From positions 7,865,828-7,929,827 of the forward strand of contig CM030851.1 in NCBI GenBank assembly GCA_018105865.1: a stretch of 64,000 nt of DNA, written 5' to 3'. Below, piece by piece: positions 12,899 through 27,700 of the stretch. The DNA is from Metaphire vulgaris. Its lineage: Eukaryota > Annelida > Clitellata > Crassiclitellata > Megascolecidae. Within the stretch, counting starts at the first letter, position 1; each line of letters opens with the position of its first letter. The notes under the pieces are model-generated. The model saw nothing but the letters and a program-made list of their open reading frames with translations, searched no databases and was not told the DNA's origin. The translations under genes and the position numbers were made by a program.

Positions 12899-14396
12899 GC
12901 CAAATGCTCTTTATACATTGTAGTTCTTATTAATTATTGATAGACACGTGTTATGTGTTATCTTTATTTAGCTTTCGCACTGGAAAGGGCATTGGTTATT
13001 CTGGACACTTTTTTGGTAACGCATTTGTAATAACAGTTGTTAAGGTTAAAGGAAAGGGATTTCAGCACTGTGTGAAATATGATTTTCAGCCTAGAGAGGT
13101 AGCGTATTGCATTGCTTTATTTTCAATTTTTATACAGATAACTTAATTCCAGCAGATTTTTTGTAAAAGAAAGTGAATTTCATGAATTTACTATTTTTCT
13201 TAATTTGATGAAAATATAGGCACTCTTTTTGATTAAGGAAATTGAACTTAGTAAGTTTTGGATATTTTATGGATGATATCGTAATCATCTGACTAAAAGG
13301 ATAGTCCTAATATACACATTTGGTGTTATTTGATTTGTGACTTGATGATTATCATTGAGTTTTGTGGCAAGTGTTTTCTACAAAGATCCATAGTGTAATT
13401 TATTGCTATTGACACTAAAGCATACTAAAACCGGGATTGGTGTGATTGGAAAATCGTTTTGATTGAATTTGAAATGGATTGATGGTCGTTAAATTTATAT
13501 TAGATTGCATGTTTGTGTGGAATTTTTAGTGGAATATGGTGACAATAGCGTTTGTTTATAATCGTTGGATGACTAGCGAACTTAATTGTTATGTGAATGG
13601 CAAATTTGTTTCTCATGCGGAGATGTCGTGGCCAGTCAACACCAACGATGTATGTAAAGATGATGAGAGCTGTTTACAAGCCACGATATGGATTCTGTTT
13701 TATAAAACAAGTTATCTGTTTGGCAGTCAGACCAGCTTATTGTTACTCTTTACTTTACACTCCTCTTTACATGTCATTTGTTATCACCAGCCAGCTTCTG
13801 TATTTGCTGCTTGAATCGTCCTGATGACGTCAAACTCTATGTGACACAATTAGAATAGTTTTTTAAAACTTTGATGTTAAAAGGGTTTTGCTGTAGAGTG
13901 AAATAGAATTCAGCTTAGTTGGTTTAGGATCTATTTTACAAATTTGAGATAATTTTGGTTTTTAAAATGATTGTTATAATTTTTAAATTGTTATCTTGAT
14001 ATGCTTGAGGCTCTTTTTAATTCTTCTGTTTCGTATATTAGACCGCCAAAGTAAAATTTTACATGTGAAAGATGCAGCTTGCCTGACAGATATGTATATT
14101 TATTTGATGGTGTCTGCTTGAAGCTGGGCTATAAGAACCCTGTAAACTGTTACCCATGTTGAGTCTTATAATAATTTCAGTTTTTTGTATTCTAGGTCTT
14201 TGACAAATGCTACTTGGGCAGCAGTGCTGAAATGGATGAAGAGACAATGTTTTGTGGTCAGATGTCGTCTGTTTATCTCTTCAGTGAAGTGCTTCAAGCT
14301 CAACAGGTGGAGGCTCTGTACATGTTGGGTCCAGGTCACAGTGTAAGTTCTTCATATAATATTTTTGAACTACAAATCACATGAGGTCATGATCTG

Positions 14397-14461
<65 letters not shown>

Positions 14462-17400
14462 CTGCCAATGAATTGTGTTCTAAACTATTGTCTTAATTCT
14501 AGTATGTTTAAATTACATACCAGGCAGCTTCAGTGTGAGTTGTAGTGTAATGTAATGCTTAGTTTGTCAGTGTCATTAAAAGCAACACATGTGGTAATTG
14601 TTTATTCTTGATTGCATTTTCAAGTGATACCCATGGCCAGTGCCTTAGTCCACAACAGTCGTTAATATGGAGGTCACTGTAATAGAGCAGGTGGCTTTAA
14701 TTTTATTTGACTAATGAGACTACTAGTTCAAAAGATTGGCTCATCAAAAGTGTAGTTCTAAGCAAATATTTACTTAAGATGAGTTTTGGTTAACTTTCTG
14801 TTCAGATATGATTCATAGTTCAGTTACCTAGACATGTATTTATAACACAGGTGCTGTACAGATGACATTGGGACCCAAAAGAGTAGAAAATTATCAGTGT
14901 TATATTATGTATTATATAACATGGGCCATTACATTACATTTACATTGCAGTGTTATATGTTATATTAAACTACTATGTTAATTAATTTTTTAACGATTTT
15001 TACTTGATGAATGAAAAGGCTGAAAATCTAGACTCTTGTGTTTCATGGTTTGATATTTCAGAGTCAGCTGAAATTTGAGAGTGATGTTGCTTTGGGTGAT
15101 GATATGAAACAAGTGAGTAGGTTTTGGTATTCTTTTGCTATTTTGTTGTCTTAGTTGACCTTTTGCTTCCTAGCCTCTCCGCCATTTTAGAGCTGTTTTC
15201 AACATTTGAAAAGGTTGTCGCAGGTATTTTAACCTCTTTCAGGGGTTCGCCATTTTAAAATGGCAGCGGAGAATCATAGCTTACAGGGGAACGCCGTTTT
15301 AAAACGGCGCGCTAGATAAGCCTGTGTGTACCGCAGACATAAGATTTTTACATTTATCCAACACGCCAATTGATTTAGTTACCATCCATTTGATAGGCGG
15401 CAGCACCATTTTCGATATTATTGACTATATATGCAAGAGATATTGGCTGTGTAACGACCAAGGCTGGAAAATGTATAGGAAAAATCTTCAGCCGGAGGCT
15501 AGAAAAATCATAACTACGCCAAATATGGTCCGATTTTCAAAATTTTTGCACTATTCTGTTCCAATTACACTCCTCTAAAACTCTCTCGCTCACAGTTGGG
15601 GGGTCACCGCTGAATTTTTTTTATTGAGCTTTGAACATTTTTTGTCGGGGAGGGTCCGATTTTGGGGTGTAGAGTGGACCCTGCCCCCCACATTTTTTTG
15701 TGCACGGATGGTTCGAAAGACCATTAAAAATGCTCAACAATGGTGCAAATCGCATCTTTCTAGCTTCTATATAGCCTGAAATATACTGAGTTGTTCGGTT
15801 TTTCACATTGAAAACCCGTTCGCGTAATTGTCATTTCAGCGAGCAATGGGTACTAAGGTATGAAAATTCATAACTACCCCAAATATGGTCCGATCTTCAA
15901 AATTTTTGCACTATTCTGTTCCAATTACACCTCCCTAAAACTTTATCGCTCACATTTGGGGGGCTACCGCTGAAGACATTTTACTATTGACCTTTAATCA
16001 AAATTTGAAAAAATGTTGGGGAGGGGTCCGATATTAGGGTGTAGAGTGGTTCCTACCCCCAACTTTTTTCTTTTGGCACGGATGGATAGAAAGAGCAATA
16101 AAAATGCTCAACAACGGTGCAAACCGCATCTTTCTAGCTTCTATATAGCCTGAAATATAGTAAGTTTATAACGTATATGTTCACGTTTTCATATGAACGC
16201 CTTTTCAAAAAATTAATTCCCCCGTGGGTGGATGACTTAAAAAATTTAATTCCCCCTTTAAAAGGTTAAATCCAGTAAGTGAAGTTGTCTCAAGGTAGAC
16301 CATTGCTGATTTGAAACACCTGAATCACCTGGAGGTGTACCTGTGTAATCTTGAAATTATTCTTCTATCAAGTATGCTGGTATCTGTCATCTTTTCTGCA
16401 GTTTGCTGACTGTTTGCTAGAACTTGATGCTGTATTTTCTTCTGTATGGCCTACTCACAATGCTTATTTTAACCCTCTGGCTACATATTATGTACCTTTG
16501 CAAATCATTATCCAAGAGTGTGTGCTATATGTGGCTACTTGTACCTTTGCAACTCGTTATGCAAGGGTGTATGCTATATGTGGCTACATATCCTGTACCT
16601 TTGCAACTCGTTATGAAAGGGTGTATGCAGGGCTGTGATGGAACCGGTTCGGTCCGGTTCGGCCGAACCGTTTGTCAAAATTCCGACCGGTTCGGTCGAA
16701 CCGTTTGTTAAGATGACGACTATATCACCAAACTGTCTGCTTGCTTACTAAGTAAGTAAGTAACGTTCAGGTTATTGTGGTATGTAAAATTATATACAGT
16801 ATGGCATGTATATATATATAATGGCATGTAAAATTTGTATCCATATGTGTATATATATGTATATATATATATATACACATAATGGACAAGCCATATATAA
16901 CTTCTTTGTCAACATCAGTGAACCAGTTGTTAATCAATTGGCATCACACCCCTGGGTGTATGGCTGTATGCTATATGTGGCTACAAATCCTGTACCTTTG
17001 CAACTCGTTATACAAGGGTGTGTTCTATATTAATTAAAATTTGATGTGAATTTGTATCTATTATTCATTGTTAGGTGTTATACGATGGAAAGTTGAGCTC
17101 ATCCATTGTTTTCCTGTATTCACCTGTTGCCTGCGATGGTCAGCTATGCCTCGATTCAACTCCAAAAGGCAACCAGTCTTTCTTCATGCACAGTCCACAT
17201 GCATTGATTTTGGGTGAAACAAAACCGTGTGTTACCCATTCAATTTACAGCAGCCTCCATTCAGTTGGTGGAATTCAGGTACGACCTGTCTTTTATTATT
17301 ATCGTTGTTGTTGTTGTTGTGCTGTTGTTATTGTTACAATACAATACAATGCAAGATCGCCTTATTAAATTAACCTTGTCAAAACACAAGGTCAAAACAT

Positions 17401-19362
17401 AATACATAATAATAATACATACCGTACATATCAAATACAAATCAAAAGTTATTGGAAATTAAAATTATTTTTACATTTGCGTCTTGAATATAATAATTGT
17501 TATTACAATTGCTGTGCAAGTCGCATTATTACTATTTTTATTATTACCATTATTGCACTGACTGCTATTATTGCACTGCTGGTTCTAATATATAATGCAT
17601 CATCATCATCATCATCATCATCAGTCACGCATAGCCAGAGTGGCCGTTGCGATTGCTCTCCACAAAGTTAATAGAGAGCAATGCCCCATCAATACCACGT
17701 CCCCTGGGATGAGACTGGTGCAGTGAAAATGTAATGCAGTTATCAAAAATAGAAGTTTGTATGTAAAGAACTTATGAAGTCATGGCCTGGCTTAATGGCT
17801 GATCACTTTCCAAGGAAGCTAAGATAGATGGACATCATATTTCTTCTATATCGTTTGTGGTTTTTACATTGTAAAATGTGTCCATTTAATTATTTAGTTG
17901 ATAATCTTTCAGTGCTGTGCCATTAGTAATGGCCCATGTTGGTATATTCTATTGCTATGATAATATTTTGTCTTTATGACCAGTGGCGGCTCCAGGATTT
18001 GGCAAGTGGGGGGGGGCATTGGGGTGGCAACTTCTAATCATGGGGGCCAACCATTTGTTGTTATGTATGTAGTATTAAGTATAGGGTCCCAACGGGGGGC
18101 CACTGGAGGGCCAGGCACTCAATAGGGGGGCACGGGCCCCCCGCCCTCCTCTGTGGAGCCGCCACTGTTTACGACAATTCTACTGTTTAAAAAATGCCAT
18201 CTTAGCTGAATTTGAACTTTACAGGTGCTGTTCTCGTTGTTTGAACAATTGGATTTAGTGGAAGAAAATGAACCTGGTGCAGCTGAAAAGGTCAATTATA
18301 CCATCTGGTAGGCTTGCTTTCTAATGCAGGGTTTCCCAAACATTTTGGGACCGCGACCCACTTCAAGGGTTTTTTTAATGTGTAGCCAGCGACCCTGCAA
18401 ATTGTGTCAACTAAAAGTGAGTAAATTTAGGCCTAATATAAGCTTTGAATGGATTGCAGGTATATAAATTTCTTAAAACGAAACCTACTGGCAATTTTGC
18501 AAGACCTGTGGCATTTTGGTGTTGGTTAGAAAATGACACTTTTGAATCTAATTTCCCACTACCTCACGACCCACTGCTACCCACTTTTGGGTCGCGACCC
18601 ACAGTTTGGGAAACACTGCTCTAATGCATATTTTTGGTTTTTAAGTAAAACTGTTTAGGTCTTGGTGTTTCTGTTGAGTCGATGTGAGCAAAGATGACGG
18701 GCAAATATTGCACACAATAATAATTCTAATAATGTATTGTTAGCAATTTCCTTTATGCAAATTTTAAAAATAATGACTTATATTATTTAACAATTACTTG
18801 TACCAATGACAAGATATGCCAATATTGAGTTTCTTGGTAGAATTTTGTTGTGTATGGCATGAGCTAATTTGCAGTAACAATTTTTAGCACTTCCCTAGTG
18901 CGTCTGTTGTGCAAATTACTGTTTGGATCGAATACAATCCAGCAGCAGCTGTTGCAGTGCAAAGGATTTCTTGTTCTTGGATTCCTGCTTGAAAAAGTGA
19001 GTACTGTCTTGTTTATATTAAATTTTGTCATATCTGTTTTTCAGAGTTATTTATTACTCTTGCAGTAATCCTCTCTCAATAAGGTATATCTTTGCACTTA
19101 CATACACACATGCAGACACATATATTTTTAAAACTTCAAGAAGTTTGTTATAAACGACAAATGACGTATCAGAAATGGCAAAAATCGAAATGGAAATGTC
19201 AACGCACTGATGTTTTTGCTGAATCATCGAAGTCTGTTGGTGTTTCCATTTCAAATGCTGTCTATTCTGATTTGGAAAATTTAAAGAATTCTCCCTAGTT
19301 GCAGATGCATATAGACCTGAGCATATGATGTCCAGAGTCTAGACATAGGTTTTTGCAGCATA

Positions 19363-19397
<35 letters not shown>

Positions 19398-21989
19398 CAG
19401 GACAATTTATATAGCGCTGTACGCATGGTTTAAAATCAAAAGCGCTTTGACAACGCTGACACGTCAATGAAGGTCAGAAGGTGGCGATGTTAAAATCCAC
19501 TGTGATGATGGAAAGAGCTTTTCTGCCGTGAAGAAGTGTAACTGTAATAATAATTATAATAATAATGATAGCAACTGTAAATGCTGCAGATTCTCACAGT
19601 CCTTGTGAGCTTGGTATCAGAGGTGGGAAAAATAGAAAATAGGTGGTAAATTAGATTCTATTTGTTTTTCAAGTCATCAAAACAGCATCTCACAACAGAA
19701 GTCTTGGATGCATTTGCTTCAATGGCAACCTGTTTGCTGGCCAATCCAGCAAGTGGCATTATACTTCTCAAGCACCTGTTTGATTCCATTTTATTGAATC
19801 CGAACCTTTGGATATGTGCATCTGTTGAGGTAACTGACAATGTCTCTTGCTCGCATTTGTTTTATATTAATGTCAGCGTGAGATAAGTTTTATAGGCGTG
19901 CATGATCTGGAGAAATTATCTGCATAACATTGGTTTCATGTATAGATGGGAACATAAAAATAAAAAAATTGATTACTGGTACTTATTTATGTAATAGAAC
20001 ACTTTCTACCTGATTTCATTTATGCCTTTATTAGCCTCCTCAGCATTAACCCAAAGTAATGCCCGTGGTCGGAAATCAATGCAAAAAGAATTAACACTCA
20101 ACGTTACTTGGGCAAGATATTATTTTACAGTGACTAAGTTCAAAAAGAATTAACAATTAACATTACTTAGACAAGATATTAGTTTACAGTGACTAAGTTC
20201 AAAACTGAAAGAGAATGTGGCATTAAAGATACAAGGTACACAATTGGATGACCTCGACACGTAGCTGTCAAGGGAAAAGAAAAGAAGGAAGACCGCATAA
20301 CACCTGGAAAAGATCATTAGAAAAAGAGCATAAAGAAAATGGATACACTTGGACAGGGGCATAGCCAGGAATTTTGATTTGGGAGGTATAATGTGATTGG
20401 GGGGGATATAAATCTTTAAAACACATTAAAAATTTTAAGGCAGCCTGATTTTTGGGGGTATATGTACTGATAATCTCCCTCCCCATCACTAGGCCCCTGC
20501 ACTTGGAGTGAACTTGAGCACCTGGCAGCTGATCGAGTGAAATGGAAGGATCTTGTTCGCGGCCTATGCTCCACTGGGAGTGGAAGTGGCTGAAGAAGAA
20601 GTTCACACTGACTCTAAGCTTATGAATTGTACAGGCTGAAACTTTGTTAACCCATTAACTGGGCGCCCCAAGTAACGCTCATCCATTTTATATTGAGTTA
20701 CAAATAGTTGCCCAGTTAAGGGGTTAATATGGTGAAACACTTCATCATGTCTTCTGTGTTGTATTCTGAAATTTTCTTTGCCATATTATTGCCGCTGTAT
20801 TCCAGTTATGTATTCTTTGTGTTTTTAGGTTCAAAGAAACTTGTATTCAATTCTTTTGAACTTTCTAAATGTACCAGAAAATCCAGTTTCTGCATATCGG
20901 ATCAGTTACATCGTTCATACGATGCACAAACTGATGTATTACTATTGGGTCGTTGACCCTACTGAACGCAGTAAAATTTCACTGAAAGAAATTGGTTAGT
21001 TGCAAATTACCGGGTACCACACCTTGCATAGATTGATTGCTGCTAGCACTAGTCATATGTTAAAACATTTGAAAAACCACTGCATGATGTAAAATCTTAG
21101 CCATAAATTCATTCTCTGAGTGGAACTATTCTGTTAGCTCTTTCACCCCGTAAGGCTGATATTTAAGCTTTGGTTACAAGGATTGCAGGGGCGAAAGGAT
21201 TAAAGAGCTCTAATATGTAATACATCATCATCATCGTCGTCATCATCATCATCCCTGAAAGACTTTTTGCACAGTTTCCGGTGTTGTTAAAAGTTGTTTC
21301 AATTGGTTCATTTCACATAGAAAAGTGGAAAATTATATCCTCGCTTTCTTTTGAGCAGTTGAGTTACTCAGTAATTCTGTGCTTGGTTTTTTGCCTGTAG
21401 ATGGCCCTCGTCCGTCGCGTGAGGAAATTTTGGAGCTGAGAGGTTTGATGTTGCAAAGCATCAAACTTCTTGTAAAGGCTGAATCTAAAATTGAAGACGA
21501 AGAACTGCAGTCAATCAGCAGTTATTTGATTACAGTTCAGGAGGTAATATCTGTGCTCTGAACTTACGAGGTTGAATTTATGCCAACAGGTCAGAGATTT
21601 ACATTTTGGTGAGTGAGACTTCCTGGAAATTTCCGATAATTAACGGTCCTAATGCAGTTGCTGTTTGAAATAATTTCAGGATGAAAATCTCTTGGATGTC
21701 CTTGAGTTGTTGGTGCAGCTGATGTCGGAGGTACCTGCCGCACTTGTACCGGCATTTGACAGAATTGGTGGAATCAAGTAATTTCATTTTACGTTCAAAT
21801 CTTTGTGTTCGATTTTCTCTTACTGTGTATATTGTTAGCTGTTGATTGTGGTCTGTCAGAGCTCTAATATAAATTTATGAGCTATGTGTATGCAAATCCC
21901 CAATGCCTCAGCATTACTGGGCATTAATACTATATCCCGCACTTATGATTCTTCACCTAGTGAATGACTTAATGTGCATTAGCAAACAT

Positions 21990-22030
<41 letters not shown>

Positions 22031-24685
22031 TATCTACACTATGACTTGTACATATGTTTGAAGTTTAATTAGTCATTCACTTGTCTCTAACTTTTTGTGG
22101 CATTATAGATTCTGATGCACCGCCCTTCTCTGTCTTCTACCACATTTCTCAGTATTTCTATGTTTTTTTTCTTCATTGTATCCATAATGTTATCAATCGA
22201 TCTTGTCTTTTGCCTGTCTCTCTTTCTCTTCCATTCCACAGATGCTAAAATTAATGATTTTTGCAGTTGTATCGTCTCATAGTGCCACTGAAGAATTCCA
22301 GTTTTTGTTTTAAAATCAGTTCTTCCTTGGTGTATTTTGAGTTGATTGGTTGATTTTGTCGTAGTCAATAATAAAATAAACCATTGGAAATTACCTGTAG
22401 CGCAGAAAGACCTGCCTAATGCTATTTTTCTTGATATCAGTGTAGAAGGGGATTTTAGCCCCTGACACAATCACAGTTCGCACTAAGGGTACGATGGCTG
22501 TTGATTAATTATTTATTGGCTGGATTTGCATAGAATCCCAGTAAATATAATTCCAGTTCATAGAGAAGGACACAAAAGGGGAAAGGAACAGGAAACAATA
22601 AAAAATATAATTTTAATGTCTCCCATTTTTTCTGTCTTGAGTTGTCTTCAGTCCCTCTCAATACTGTACATTCGCCTTGTATTTATGACATCTTTGACTA
22701 ATCTCAGACTTATTCAGCAGTCCTTTGAGTATGATGTATATGATCTGGATTAGTGTACCGGTATTTTCTATTGTGATGAATAAAGATGCATTGTGGTCAA
22801 GATAAAAACCTGTGGAAAACAAACCATAATGTCTGGTTGGCCCACTGACCTGAATACATATCTATAATTGGATCAATGATGTTGCTTGTATATCGCTTAC
22901 AATTGCAAACATTATTTTGTTAATTAAGCTTCTTTATGTGCAGATTTGTGTTCAAACTCTTGGATTCTCCTGATGAGAAGATTCGAATTCAAGCTTTAAA
23001 GCTGCTTGGATTCTTTCTTGCCCGCAGCATTGCAAAGTATGTACATAATAGCTTTACTTGAGACTGCTAATGAGGAGATATACAACTATATGATGGCCAC
23101 ATTAATTGCTTTGTCTTATCTTTAAAGCATTTCAAGGAAATCTGAATCAGTTGAGTTGTGTGACTGTGATTTTACCGATGTTTGAAATCAAACATCTTTG
23201 CTGGATTCATATCAGCAATCTTTGCTGATCTTGTATTTGTCCAACAGTTTCAATATTGTGAAAGGTGTGAGAAACGTGAAACAATTTGCAAGATTTCTAT
23301 TGTTTGCCCGAACATGAAAACCTTAAACCTTTGCACAGAGCAAAACTGCAACAACATGGAGCACAAGCCAAGCAAACAGTGCCTCCGAATATATGACATG
23401 AGAGGCTCTGATTTGATCTTTGCTGTGTGTATATTTTCACTGTTGACCATTGTTATAATACAGATGAATTACTTTCAGCATGCAGAATTATTAATATCTT
23501 CTAATGTTTATTTGCTCCAGGAGAAAACAGGATTCAATGGGTCCCTATAACCTCTACACTCTCATCAGTGAGAAACTGATGTTACATTCTACTCATATCA
23601 CAGTGGAATTGTACAGTGCTCTTTTTGAGGTAGCATTATTATTGACATTTCTATTGCTGCTTTGAGATTTTAATTGTCTATTTATAAATATTATGCTGAG
23701 TCATTAATATAGGTATTCATATTTAACCTCCTTGGCGTTACATTCTTTGGCACTTTTCCATTCGGAAAGAGTTGAATTGTATTTGCTACATTGTTTCTGA
23801 AGGACATACCCACCTGTCAGACCATTCATTTTTCGTCTGATTTTGCCGAAGGGCAAGACGCTTATATGGGCAATCATTGGACACTGGAATGTGTCAATAA
23901 TAGAGGCACGCCACTCAATAGGGTCCAGATATGTCTCTGGCTAGAAAACAATGAAGCAAATTGCTGCTATTATGTGAGCGTGTCAGCAATTAAATGGGTG
24001 GTCTCAGCTGCCCCAAATGCCTGTAGATGCGAACGCATACCGTACGTCCATAACCCTTTCAGCATCAAATTCCTTGGACGGATAGCGTACGTTCTTACCA
24101 GTAAGGAGGTTAAATAGATTCAATTTTGATGTTAATTGATAAATTGTTAGTTGATATCTAAATATTTATATAAAATCTTTTTAGTTTTGTTAAACATTTT
24201 TAGAAGTTTTTTCAGGTTAACTAGCTCAGAAGTTATAAAATTTACAGAAAATGTTGTCCAAATGTTCTTAGCAGGAACTGCAAACTTTTGACTTGTAGCT
24301 TAAGTAGTTTCTAGAATATTGAACTTTTGTATACATGCATCGTGCACCAGAGCAATTCAAAGACCGTAGTCAAACCCTTTGGATAATACAATTTAATACT
24401 CAACCACAAGTCTCACATCAAATAGGGCATACAAGCAACCCTCCCCAGTTTGAATTCAAATTACCCGGTATGGGTCTAAAGCATTTGAATTTTGTCCTTG
24501 ATGTTTCAAGATACTGATAAGCATATTGAAGTAAGCACTAAGTCTTCTACTCTGGTTACCCTGTTGCAGAAACTACCACAATCATCATCGTCATCATCAT
24601 CATCATCAGTTTTCAAAGTATTTTTTGCATTCACCTGATGATCACAGCACTCTATATATGGTCAGTAGTAGTAGTTGTTGTAGTA

Positions 24686-24736
<51 letters not shown>

Positions 24737-27700
24737 TATGTAATGAGACACAAGTTTATTATTAATTAGTATTAATGGAAATCTCCAAGCTTGAACTGTT
24801 GATTTACCTCAAATTATAGACTAAGGCGGGATGTTAGCAGGGGCAGGAAGTTAGCAGAGTGGTAACAACACTGGACGATGGAGCAGAAGGTCGTGGGTTT
24901 GATTCCCGCAGGAGCCTTAAGGCCGACTCGGCCTTACTCGCTAGAGGGTGGTGGAAAACTGATCTCTCAGCATTAAGATGCAAGATAAAATGTGGATCTG
25001 GGGAAAGTAATGGCAACCTACTCCAGATTAATGGATTATACCATCTACTTCGCTGATTGCCTAGACCAGTGATGAGCACCGGAACCCTATGCTCGGACTC
25101 CAGTATGGGACCTACCTTTACCTTTATAGACTTAATGCAATGTTGCTTATATACACAAAGCATAGTTTAGTGACCTGTTCTACCTCCGTTTGAGAAATGT
25201 TTTTATCTTTACTGCTTCTCTATGGTGTCCTACCTCTTCTGACATATATTAAATTGCCCCTGAGAATTGCAGTTGGCATTTAAAATAACATTGACTTACA
25301 ATTTTTTTCTGTAGATTTTGACTGAACATCCGACATTGAACTTCACGACCGATGACCATCAATCTCAAAGCACTTCATATAGGATCGAAAATCCTTGTAA
25401 GTTGTTTTTTATCCTCCCATGTATCCACAGTCATCATGGTGTAACATATGAAAGGAGCCATTACTGTTTAGCATTGTAGATCTCAGAATGACAACTTCGT
25501 GTGCATTGCCATACATTTTTCTTAAGAAATGCAGTTTTTTGATTATGCTTATGATTTGTTCTAGTTTTTATTACAGATGGTTGTTTATCAAGCATTTTAT
25601 TAAAGTTAGCACATCTCAAGTTGGATCTTTGCTTCAGATTTAAGTTATTTTATAATTAGGAGAGAGTCAATGATTTCTTGTAATTAAGAGTTTTATACTA
25701 AATAGTTTCATGAATTATATCCAAAATCTACCCTAAAAGTCTTTATATTTTTGAATGTACGGTCCATCAATCATTCTATTTGTTTTATTAGTAGATATTA
25801 GCGTATGGTGTGATCGTAGATTGTACTAAGGGTATGATGGCTGTTGATTATTTATGAGCTGGATTTGGACATAATCCCAGTGAAATTCTAGTTAATAGAA
25901 GAGGATATGAAGGGGAAATCAAAAAAAGAAAAAATGTATATAAAATTATCCATGCAGATCTTGCTTTTCTTGTTGTTAGTGCTGTTGAGGTACAAAAAGG
26001 CTTCAGTTTCAATACATTTTGGATTACTAACTTGCAAATGATAGTGGGCTAGACCGCGTTATTGTAGTCAATGTAGAATTTGTGCATTCTGCGTAGAAAG
26101 ATCCAAGGTTGTACTTTTTTAATACAGCGTCTCATATCATAAACTGTCATGACTGCAGTCCTGACTTTACTATGACCAGAGGTTCGATTTTGAATTAGAT
26201 CAGATGTCTAGTAGTGATTGAGTGCATAGTGTTGTTGTAAAGACAACTGTAATTTATTTAAATTTAGTAATTCTGAAGGTTATTGCTCAACTGATTCATC
26301 CAACAAAGCAAAGACATTCGACCAACGAATTAAGGAAACTGTTTCTTTCTGATCTCCGTGAACTATTGCTAAAGAGTCGTGAAAACAGAAGGTAGATTCA
26401 TAGTCTGTTGCTCCGTCCATTCTACCATATTGCTTTTGCAGATTTTTGTGTGGTAGAAGAATACAGGTTATTCTATACAATGACAGCTTTTGTATGTTTT
26501 TTGGACACAGAATAGTTATATTTCAAATGCTGGTGACAATTCCTGCTAACATGGAATTAATAATTTGTATAAGGTTATGGTCTGGTATGGTATGGTATGG
26601 TCGACCAAAGACCTAACCTGACCTGGTCTGATATTTGTAGTATTTTATCTGACCAAATTGGAATGATTTTTTGATAGCACATGTAGGTTTTAAATTACTT
26701 GATATACTAGATTTTTGTTGGTTTTTACCAGGATCATACTTCAGATGTCTGTCTGGCAGGAATGGCTGCTCTCATTAGCATACATCCACCCTCAGAATGA
26801 AGAGGAGCACGACATAACGGATATGGTATTGGGCATTTTCAATATTCTGTTGTTCCATGCTGTGAAGCTGGAAGTGGGCGGATGGCGCGTATGGATCGAC
26901 ACACAGGCAATACTGCATTCAAGGGTTTGTTCTATAGTAACTCTGTTCTAGTCCATTTAAAAAGTTGCTAAGTTTCAGCATCGTAGACGTAATTAAGTTA
27001 TACAATCAAATTAACTTGAGTGTAGAGACACAGAAACAGTACAGTCACAATTTAATATGAAGAATTTCAGGCCATCTCACATAAATTCATATGAGTAAAA
27101 GCATTCCAAAATGCACTTAAGAGGATTTCCTTGAATTTTAGTATTTGACTGTAGTCATGATTTTATATTTAAAATTCTTTTATAATTTCCCTTATTTTAA
27201 ACGAAGAAACGTCTGAATTTGCATTCTGTATTAGCTTAGTCCTTATGAAAGATCTGTGATGTATTTGTTTGGACTTCATTTAGAGCAACGATGGTAATCT
27301 TGCGTCATGTGGTCCAAAGAGATGTGTCACAATATTTCAATATCTAGCTGATGTTAATTTTTTGATCAGGATCAGGTTTGAGTTTCATCTTTGTATGATA
27401 TAGTCACTGAAATACTAGTGCTTATGCATTTCGTGTTTATGAAGACCGATTGGTTTTGATTTGATGTTTATCAGTATGATATTAGTCGATGACTGTTTGA
27501 CATTGCAGGTTTCTTTTGAAGAATTTCGAATCAAGGCATCGAAAGTTTATCGTCAGCACAGCAAAACTGCTGAGTCGTTTACTCGTCAACAGCCGAGTGG
27601 CGTCGAACGTCCAGATGCTGAGAGTAGTCGCGCGAGAGAAGACAAAAAGCACAAAGAAGAAAAGTCGGAAAATGATGTAGATGGTGCCGCTGCAGAGTTT

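Noticed and set aside
24842..24930. Functional tRNA gene
   Set aside because: Box motifs are present but the arms do not pair as a tRNA by eye, and a SINE body follows.
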